From Biscogniauxia marginata (taxonomy: Eukaryota; Ascomycota; Sordariomycetes; Xylariales; Xylariaceae), in assembly GCA_022695795.1 (NCBI GenBank), contig MU404221.1, positions 1-54,246 of the forward strand: 54,246 nucleotides of DNA, written 5' to 3'. Both the position numbers and the translations under genes were made by a program. The notes below the pieces were generated by a model. That model saw only the letters and a program-made list of their open reading frames with translations. It was not told the origin of the DNA and searched no databases. Position 1 is the first letter of the stretch; each line of letters begins with the position of its first letter. Shown piece after piece: positions 47,260 through 54,246 of the stretch.

Positions 47260-47550
47260 CTTTGCTGTAGTTGGGGGGACGCGAGAGTGTGTGTGTGTGG
47301 TGGCGCCGACACGCAAATGCCGAGATCTGGTCTAGGCTTGAATGAGCGTATGTAGGTAAACAAGAGGAAAACCAGAGTACAGTGGTGGGAGACGTCAACA
47401 AATTTTGTACCCGTCGACCTCCAAATTTTGCATGCAGAATCTGGGTGCGGGACAGAGATATTTGGTGGCAGAAAAGTGCATAAACAAAAGAAAACTGCAC
47501 GGTTTGAGAATTTGTTGGTGGTGCTGCTATTGCACAGGTAACAAGGAGAT
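47260..47550. other. Promoter of BTB gene / boundary of repeat region
   Basis: Contains a short GT microsatellite (about 47289-47300). No gene. Confidence 0.4.
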
Positions 47551-48023
47551 TGTGACGAACCTCCCTGTGTTTTCCTAGTCAGCTGACTTCACAGGTGAGT
47601 ACGTACTGGGTTTTCTTGTTTTGAAGGTAACAATGGATCGAGGTTGGTTCAAGAGATTCACAATGCTTCGTTCGTCAGAGAGATTTCAAGGTACTCTCAC
47701 TATAGTATCAAGGAGTGACTGTAGTCTTAGATTGATAGCTAGAGAATGAACGACTAGATACATGAGAAATCCCATCCTTCTTATACTCATTCTCCCTTGT
47801 ATACATTCTTTCCGTTTGGTATGTTGAATACCGAGAGAATTAGACTCAATCAGATGAACACCTCTGATTCTAGAGAGAATCAGACTCAATCAGATGAATA
47901 CCTCTGATTGGGTCACGTGATGTTGCATCACATTACAAAGAGGGGACCAACTGGTCCGTACATTATTGGTCCGTGTCCAACCACCCCTGCTGGAAACCCT
48001 TCTAACACAGTTGGTTCGTAACA
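47551..48023 (+). mobile_element. LTR copy A
   Basis: 473 bp, starting TGTGACGAACCTCCCTGTGT and ending GTTGGTTCGTAACA, so the ends form the imperfect inverted repeat TGTNACGAACC. Blocks shared with copies B, C and D include AGTCAGCTGACTTCACAGG and GGTACTCTCACTATAGTATC. No matching 5-bp duplication flanks it (GAGAT versus AGTTA), so a neighbouring rearrangement or loss is likely. Confidence 0.8.
47833..47912. repeat. 40-bp tandem duplication inside LTR copy A
   Basis: Two head-to-tail copies (47833-47872 and 47873-47912) starting GAGAGAAT and ending CCTCTGATT plus 3 nt, differing at a few C/T positions. I do not see this duplication in the other LTR copies. Confidence 0.85.
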
Positions 48024-48263
48024 AGTTATATATATTATATTGTTTCTACTTAATTATTACTTTTTTTAAAACTCTTTTTTATTATTATTAATTATAATAT
48101 TATTTTTTTATTTATTTATAATTATTTATTAAAAATATTTTTTTTTTTATATATTAATAATAAAGTAGTTTTTATAAATTAATTATAAGTATTTATAATA
48201 TTTATAAAAAAACTTTTTTAATATTTTTTAATTTTATTTATAATAAAATAAAATTATAATAAC
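48024..48263. other. Extreme AT-rich block
   Basis: 240 bp of almost only A and T between LTR copies A and B; too short and degraded to identify. Likely a remnant of RIP-mutated element. Confidence 0.6.
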
Positions 48264-48658
48264 TGTGACGAACCTCCCTGTGTGTTCCTAGTCAGTTGAC
48301 TTCACAGGTGAGTACGTACTAGGTTTTCTTAATTTGAAGGTAACAGTGGGTTGAGATTGGTTTAAGTAATTCACGATGTTATGTTCGTCAGAGAGGTTTC
48401 AAGGTACTCTCACTATAGTATCAAAGAGTGACTGTAGTCTTAGATTGATAGCTAAGGAACTAAAAAAATGAATGACTAGATACGTAGGAAATTTCAATTT
48501 ACTTATACTTTATCCTTTACAGGGAGTCATACCCACCTTCTCCCAAATTCTCAGGAGAACAACTGAGAATCTTGGCATTCTCCCTTCTGTAGTTATATGA
48601 CCTTAGATCACATGACCACCTTAATTCTTTTTACCCTTGTTAGGTCGTAATAATAACA
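48264..48658 (+). mobile_element. LTR copy B
   Basis: Starts TGTGACGAACCTCCCTGTGT in the same orientation as copy A and keeps the same block order (AGTTGACTTCACAGGTGAGT, GGTACTCTCACTATAGTATC). The 3' end is set at TAATAATAACA by analogy; the terminal CG is partly lost. No clear target-site duplication. Confidence 0.7.
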
Positions 48659-49272
48659 TTTTATAAGTTATTATAAATGTTTTAATTTTTTAAAATATTT
48701 AATTTATATCGAGGTTAAAAGAGGATATATACGTTTTTTATATAAAAAATAATATAATAATAACCTTTTTTAAATTAAAAAGAATTAATTTAATTATATA
48801 AAACTTAATTTATATATTCGAAATAATTATCATAATAATAAATATTTTTATAAAGTTAATTAAAAGGTTTTTTTTATAACGTAATAATAATAACGTTTTA
48901 TTAAGTTTTTTAAGTAATTATTATATGTTTTTTTAAAATATTAAAATATATAAAATTAAAAAGTTATAATTTATATAATAAATAATTAAATATATAAAGT
49001 ATAATAATATCGAGTTTTTTATAACATTTTATAAATTTTATAAAATAATAACTCTCGTAATTATTTAGAATTAATAAGCGTTTAAAGCCTTATATTTAAT
49101 TTTTAATATAAAAATCGAAATGTTTTACGAATTTTATATTAAGTTTATTTATTATTTAATTATTATTTAATATTTTAATTTTACTTTTTAATAATAATAA
49201 GTTATTATAATATTATAAAGTTAAATATTTTTTTAATTAATATAATAAATAATAATATAATAAAACTATTAA
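48659..49272. other. Extreme AT-rich, RIP-like block
   Basis: About 600 bp with very few C or G. By eye, roughly half of the surviving Cs are in CpG, which is far above chance for such composition. It fits decayed transposon DNA; no coding region survives. Confidence 0.65.
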
Positions 49273-49274
49273 TA

Positions 49275-50151
49275 ACGTACCATACAAGCGAGTGGACGAA
49301 ACAGGCTCGCGGACGAATGTTACGAACCAACCAGGGTAAGCAATCAAATGACAGGGGTACCGTTCCCACTTTTCTCCTGTCCGCACCGGACATGAATCCT
49401 GGAAGGGAAAAGCGACCTATTGTCACGTGATATGGATGAGTGTGGATGAGACTCATCCAAAGGTATCCAACATACCAGTTGTGGGGAATGAAAAATAGGA
49501 TGAACAAGTATAAAAGGAACGGTGTTTCTCATGTATCTAGTTATTCATTCTAGTTCTTTAGCTATTAATCTAAGACTATAGTTACTCCTTGATACTATAG
49601 TGAGAGTACCTTGAAATCTCTCTGACGAACAAGACAAAGTGAATTTCTTGAATTAACTTTAACCCATTATTACCTTCAAATCAAGAAAACCTAGTACGTA
49701 CTTACTTGTGAAGTCAGCTGACTAGGAATACATAGGGAGGTTCGTCACAACGAAATGGTTTCCCATATAAAATCGACTTTTTCGAAAATTCATAACTTTA
49801 CGCGTAAAAATCGGAAAAATCTCGGATCTTTTTTTCTAGTTATATAATTATATACTTTAATTAAAATAAAATTCAAAAAAATTCATATTTAAAAATACGA
49901 AAAGAAAACGCGTAAAAACTAAAATCATAATAAAACGTATGGACCTTTTTATATATTTCTTTATATATTTCATTTTTTTATTTTTTTTGAATTTCATTTT
50001 AATTAAAGTATATAATTATATAACTAGAAAAAAAGATCCGAGATTTTTCCGATTTTTACGCGTAAAGTTATGAATTTTCGAAAAAGTCGATTTTATATGG
50101 GAAACCATTTCGTCCGCGAGCCTGTTTCGTCCACTCGCTTGTATGGTACGT
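49275..50151. mobile_element. Palindromic TIR element (MITE-like) with TA duplication
   Basis: Ends ACGTACCATACAAGCGAGTG (left) and its exact complement (right), flanked by TA on both sides (49273-49274 and 50152-50153), as for Tc1/mariner/pogo-type insertions. The arms, about 170 bp each once the inserted LTR is removed, are nearly perfect inverted repeats with one G/A difference seen near the inner end. The unique centre is about 100 bp with no coding capacity. Without the LTR and its duplication the element is about 440 bp. Non-autonomous; any transposase must come from elsewhere. Confidence 0.85.
49318..49749 (-). mobile_element. Solo LTR copy C nested in the palindromic element
   Basis: 432 bp, reverse orientation to copies A and B (starts TGTTACGAACCAACC, ends GGTTCGTCACA). 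Perfect 5-bp target-site duplication ACGAA at 49313-49317 and 49750-49754. The intact right arm of the host palindrome shows the empty site GGACGAAATGG, which proves the insertion and its exact boundaries. Confidence 0.92.
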
Positions 50152-50153
50152 TA

Positions 50154-51305
50154 TACCTAATAATATCTCAAAGTCCCCTTAATAACTAATGAGATGTTAA
50201 GAGAAAAGCATAACCTCTCCTTTAATAGTACTTAGAGACGAACAATTTAATGTCGGTTAGCTCCTCGAAGAAATGCTACCCACTGTCTCCATCCGAGTTA
50301 ATATAGACGGGCTTGGCATCCTTCAAATATACTTTGATCTATGTGAATGTAACAGTCGTAGTCTCAAGCTTGACGTAAGGTGCGCATTCAGTATTCAAAT
50401 ATTTTGAAGTGGTCATCAGTAGATACAGCCAGAAGGGAAGTAACGTCCTTAAAATAATATTGGTGATTTCAAGATCTTAATCATTAATCCTGTACAGAAG
50501 TTTCATGCTTTGTACCAGCGCTTGGATCCTGGACGAATTGAAGGCCTGGACTTAGAAGCCCGTTAGGGGAGGTCTTGTGACGAACATGACATTGGAAAGA
50601 TGCAGTGGAATTGAAGGATGCCATACTTCTCATAGATCTTAGTATACTCGACACAGTGACGGTAGGAGAGGAAATCGTGAATTTCTTTCTCGGAAATTCC
50701 CTAATTGCGGTGGCAAGAACCGAAAAGGAGAAGAACACGCTCTATATAGGCCATGATGTAGAGTTGAACTCTCGGAATTTGTGCTCCATGGTTGGTTTAG
50801 GAGCTTAGAGCGTGAAAGGGTTAAGTCCAATATATTACAGAATTACCTTAAATATATCATTTCTTGCGTCTAACATCGAAGCTGACGAAATATGTGCTTG
50901 GGAACATGTCTGAACGGCGGTATGTAGCACACGGAGGACGTAACCGTGATGTAAGCAGTGCTCGGGCACGTATAGATACATAAATAATATGCACCTCCTT
51001 ACCGGCCGAAGTAAGAGCGGGGCTGATTGCTTACAAAAGCCCGGTCTGTACCAACACGGACTTGGCAGATCGGACTTATTAATGCTTGTTATTTACGCGG
51101 CAGTGCTGGTCGACGCTGGTGACTTCCTACCTAGAGTCCCATGGACTCATCTTTCAAGCAAAGTTAGACGTCATGGGCCAGATGAGTAGAATGCTGCACA
51201 GCAACCTCTTTCTAGAGTAACGACATTGTCCCATCTGGAACGGATGATCCAATGCTTACTGACGGGGACTGGCCGGCCTCCCTGCCATAGTCGCGGGTAT
51301 CACGG
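50154..51305. other. Gene-poor DNA
   Basis: No gene recognised. A plus-strand patch near 50495-50550 reads KFHALYQRLDPGRIEGLDLE before a stop and may be coding-derived. Confidence 0.35.
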
Positions 51306-51554
51306 TTAGCTCGCGCGCAACATGTCATATGGGCTAAGAGACAGTGGTATATGTCCTGCAAGGCGGCGCCAGTAGGTCATAATTGACGACCACATTGTCT
51401 TGTGGATTCGTATTCGGTCTTCCCTGGAGCTGAAGTGGTCGGACCACATAAGAAAGGCTGTAATGAGCTGGAAGGCGTCGTCGAGTTTGACTGGCTCGTG
51501 ATCCTTGCTGGTATCTGAGAAGCATATCCTCCCGTGAATACGTACTACAGAAAT
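51306..51554 (-). pseudogene. Unrecognised coding-like fragment
   Basis: A minus-strand frame of about 82 codons ending in TAA at 51306 reads DHEPVKLDDAFQLITAFLMW, then SDHFSSREDRIRIHKTMWSS and IMTYWRRLAGHIPLS. It looks more protein-like and helical than the longer ATG-less frame overlapping it. No start codon is visible upstream, so it may be a terminal exon or a relic. Family unknown. Confidence 0.3.
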
Positions 51555-52780
51555 TCATATTCTTCTCCCTTTGTATCAATAATTCCCTGTTGATCTGAAA
51601 ACCTTTTACGTCTGGGCAAGCTTCATCGTAGTCCAAGGGATAGGCACCTATTTACCTTACCACGACTTTCGGATGAATTATGCCTCCTGAAATACGATGG
51701 TCGGACGAGTTTGAGTTCGTAGTATTGATAATTCGGTCAATCATAACGGTGTCAAGTGTATAGCATTTTCCTTGCAGCGCGTTATGTTGCCACGTGGATA
51801 AGCGCAGAGGCCTGGTGATTGAAACGGAAACATTGGAAGCGATGAGTCTTGTAACGAGTGATTCAAGAAATTCAACTATAGCTTTGATGTGAAATAGGTC
51901 AATCATACAAGAATATCTTAACTAACCCCTTATATTCTGATGTCTTATAGGTGTAACGTATCGCGTGGACGTATGTAGCCGTCTAGCAAGATCGTGTCTT
52001 ATAGGCGGCTCAGATGCTTCCGAGGCAATATAGGTAATCTTAGAGGTGTTGGCTAGGTAATAGGTATACAAAAGAGCCTAACGTAAAACCCTTGGCAAGA
52101 TATATATATATATGTGTGTGTGTGTTATTGCGTTTGATCGCTGTTGCGTTAATGAGGATGAGGTTTGGGCGAGGACGGAATTCTGACTCTTGATTGGTCC
52201 CAGCAATAGTTTCATACTCGATTTGGTATGAGCATCCACCGCCAAGGCTAAGCACCTATGTACAGTGAGATGTGCAGGATAGACACATGGCTGATAGCAT
52301 AGCTTGCAACATGCGCATAACAAAGATCCAGCTTCAATAAGGGTAAGCGATCGCGCACCGTTTCGTTCTTCCTAGCATTGTAGTGGGAATGAAAACCCTA
52401 GAGTGGGCTTTAGTCTCATGTTCATCCGGTGTCGAATGATTATACCAAGGTATGATCAGCAATGTGTAACCATTGCAACATTTGACCTACGAATCCCAAG
52501 GTTCTCAGGCCCACGGGCCGTATTTGCCGTGATACCATCACCCTCAAATCGCCCGTATTTAAACGGTCATCCTGCTTACTACTTGATTTTTCTCATCTCA
52601 CATCCCTTGCATCTTCTACTTGCTCCAGTTCCTTCGTTATTACGAGTAGACCTCGATCGTCAACAGAAAGGTTCCGTGAACCAGCATTCAATTCTATCGT
52701 ACATATTTATTCAGCCAATCAGCCCATTAATTACTTACATATCTTACTATACAATTCCATTATCGAATCTAGTTGTCATA
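51555..52780. other. Intergenic, upstream of small secreted protein
   Basis: No gene recognised. An AT then GT microsatellite (TATATA...TGTGTG) lies at about 52100-52124. A TATA-like GTATTTAAAC at about 52555 precedes the secreted-protein gene by roughly 220 bp. Confidence 0.45.
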
Positions 52781-53191
52781 ATGCAGACCAAAACTATCGT
52801 CTTTGCCCTCTTTGCTGCCACCGCAGTGAGCGCGTCCAAGATAAAGATCTACCGACCCCGCCAGAACAACAATAACAACAATGGCGGTAATGCTGACGCG
52901 GCAGTCGACTTTGGCCAATGCACCCCGACCATGGACTTCCAACTAGGCCGCGAGGGCCGTCAGCCGGACGAGGGCACGTTCTTGCCGACAGACCCGCTCG
53001 TAGCCGAGGGCCAGCAAGACGCGCTGAACCCGAGTATCATCATGAACCGGATCTGCGACCAGTTGACCAACGTGTGCGAGGCCAACGACGCCGCCGTGGC
53101 CGCCTGCGAGGACGCGCAGGCCCAGACCGAGGCACTGGGAACTAGGGACGCAACCACCGCCGATGCCTTCAACTCAGCCCTCGGATTTTAA
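52781..53191 (+). CDS. Small secreted cysteine-containing protein
   Basis: 136 residues from the ATG at 52781; the longer open frame upstream starts outside any sensible context. A clear signal peptide (MQTKTIVFALFAATAVSA, cleavage near 18) is followed by a basic stretch (KIKIYRPRQ) and an Asn run (about 29-34). The mature part holds four Cys (47, 92, 99, 109), enough for two disulfides, in GQCTPTMDFQLGREGRQ and RICDQLTNVCEANDAAVAAC. Small size, secretion and Cys content fit the candidate effector or surface-protein class; similar proteins are widespread in Sordariomycetes as far as I recall. GC-rich coding sequence contrasts with AT-rich flanks. Function not known. Confidence 0.82.
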   Translation: MQTKTIVFALFAATAVSASKIKIYRPRQNNNNNNGGNADAAVDFGQCTPTMDFQLGREGRQPDEGTFLPTDPLVAEGQQDALNPSIIMNRICDQLTNVCEANDAAVAACEDAQAQTEALGTRDATTADAFNSALGF

Positions 53192-53626
53192 AGTGCTTGG
53201 TTTTAGAGGTTCTTGTGGGAAGGGAGGAGGGGTTATCAACTGTGATATTACCTAAAATGAGAGTTCAAGGTGTAAGATTATTATGAAATTCACGTATGAT
53301 GTTTTATTCTGTCACGAGATTTATTAGAAGATGTGTCAATTTGTCTCCTATCTTGAAATCAACCAGTCCGTGAACTCCCTTGCTACTTTACAGACACTAG
53401 GAAATATAATAAACGACCACCTTGAGCCTTATTAAGTTCGCAGCAGCTCGCATGGTATCACGCATTAAATCATTCGCCTCCTGCCTCCCAATGCTTATCA
53501 TCATGAAACGCAGAATAAACACATAGTCTCCTTCTTAACAGTCATGAATATGTTGATGTTTGGAAAGATGATGGAGGAAGCCCTATAACCAATCCCTCAC
53601 GGCTGTGACTGGTATACATCGTTCAT
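53192..53626. other. Intergenic
   Basis: Between convergent genes; nothing recognised. Confidence 0.4.
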
Positions 53627-54184
53627 TCATTCACAAGGATCTGGTCCCCACGAGACGCTTACTTGTTCCCAGAACATATTATTGCGTGCTCCTAGGGCGC
53701 TCCGCTTTTGGTCGTGAATAATCCCTCTCGCCCTGAGTGCCTGGGTTCGATAGCTTGCGAATCTATACTCAAGCATACGGTGGGTGAAACTCTCGAACAT
53801 GATGTTGACAGCCTCTAGGCCGTAGGATAAATGGTTGGAGGCTCAGAGGTCGGCAAGATATATAGGGTCGACGATTGTATGGGGTCCAGACACTCGTAGG
53901 ACTCGAGTGCCCCTGAACGATAAGGGGACGGCTCGTACCCTGATACGGTTAGGATTGGCTTTGGGAATTCGCCAATCAACCTTTAGGCTCTTGGTGTTGA
54001 CTTGGTAGATAAAGCGATCCACCGCCTTTTTGTCGAAGAACTCGATCTTAGCAGCCGCCTCTGTGTGCGTGTCGTCGGGCGGGTTGATGTGGCAGTGGTA
54101 AATCTTGCCGACGTTACGAATGCTGTCGAACAGCAAGCGGAAATCCAAAGTCGATGGGATATTCGTTACGAAAACAGAGCAATT
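53627..54184 (-). pseudogene. RRM-domain protein gene, 5'-partial, with in-frame stop
   Basis: Minus strand, extending beyond the window. A splice acceptor (CCTAG at 54189-54185) starts the visible exon, which reads NCSVFVTNIPSTLDFRLLFD with RNP2-like CSVFVTNIP, then GKIYHCHINPPDD and the RNP1-like AAAKIEFFDK, a complete RNA-recognition fold. A TGA at 53845-53843 follows IVDPIYLADL. The same frame stays open past it: ASNHLSYGLEAVNIMFE, then MLEYRFASYRTQALRARGII and VSVSWGPDPCE to a stop at 53627. That tail (E-x-RF-x-SYR-x-QA ... DPC) matches how I recall this fungal RRM family ending. A nonsense mutation is therefore likely; stop-codon readthrough is possible, but the TGA-GCC context is not the known leaky one. 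Confidence 0.75.
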
Positions 54185-54246
54185 CTAGGATTCAGGGAAC
54201 AAATTAAGATTAAATCATTAAAATCGTAGAATTTTTTATTTTGTAA

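Noticed and set aside
53740..53765. GGTTCGA T-loop-like motif suggesting a tRNA
   Set aside because: No matching acceptor or anticodon arms; it lies in the RRM coding tail. No tRNA or rRNA gene was found in the window by eye.

Overview
The window looks like nuclear DNA of a filamentous ascomycete (Pezizomycotina, probably Sordariomycetes). Genes are split by short introns (mostly 48-180 bp) with GT donors, internal CTGAC/CTAAC-like branch sites and AG acceptors. Typical fungal families are present: GH64 glucanase, proteinase K-type subtilase, PHO80-like cyclin, SulP sulfate permease and fungal MCT-type MFS carrier. AT-rich blocks with the look of RIP (repeat-induced point mutation) separate normal-GC islands. 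Starts were restricted to ATG and several exon structures were rebuilt by hand.

Layout, left to right. 0-10.7 kb: a GPI-anchored Ser/Thr-rich wall protein, a homocysteine S-methyltransferase divergent from a C2-domain protein, a single-pass membrane protein, and an MFS monocarboxylate-type transporter with a one-base lesion. 10.7-20.8 kb: an F-box-like scrap, a secreted subtilisin-like protease, a decayed membrane-protein gene, a GH64 beta-1,3-glucanase and an Erv2-like sulfhydryl oxidase. 21-29.3 kb: a decamer tandem repeat, the proteasome beta-1 subunit gene (six exons, one of 15 nt), a 5 kb gene-free stretch, and a PHO85-type cyclin. 31.5-35.1 kb: a type II membrane glycosyltransferase and a Ser/Arg-rich repetitive protein. 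35-40 kb: gene-poor DNA with a solo LTR and a catalase pseudogene. 40.8-47.3 kb: sulfate permease, a scrap of ADE2-like gene, an unrecognised relic and a BTB-domain protein. 47.5-50.2 kb: a retroelement graveyard with three LTR copies, about 1 kb of nearly pure A+T, and a palindromic TIR element interrupted by a solo LTR. 50-54 kb: mostly relic DNA, a small secreted protein, and an RRM gene broken by a nonsense codon and cut by the window edge.

The genes do not form an obvious pathway cluster. The main theme is decay. Catalase and ADE2 homologues survive only as the two ends of the gene with the middle deleted; other genes carry single frameshifts or stops. A dispersed hairpin-bearing repeat occurs three times, each within about 0.6 kb of a gene relic. 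The transposon nest records insertion order and carries target-site duplications that can be read directly. I did not find a convincing new multi-gene system; the strongest new observations are the nested palindromic element, the hairpin repeat and the middle-deleted gene relics.
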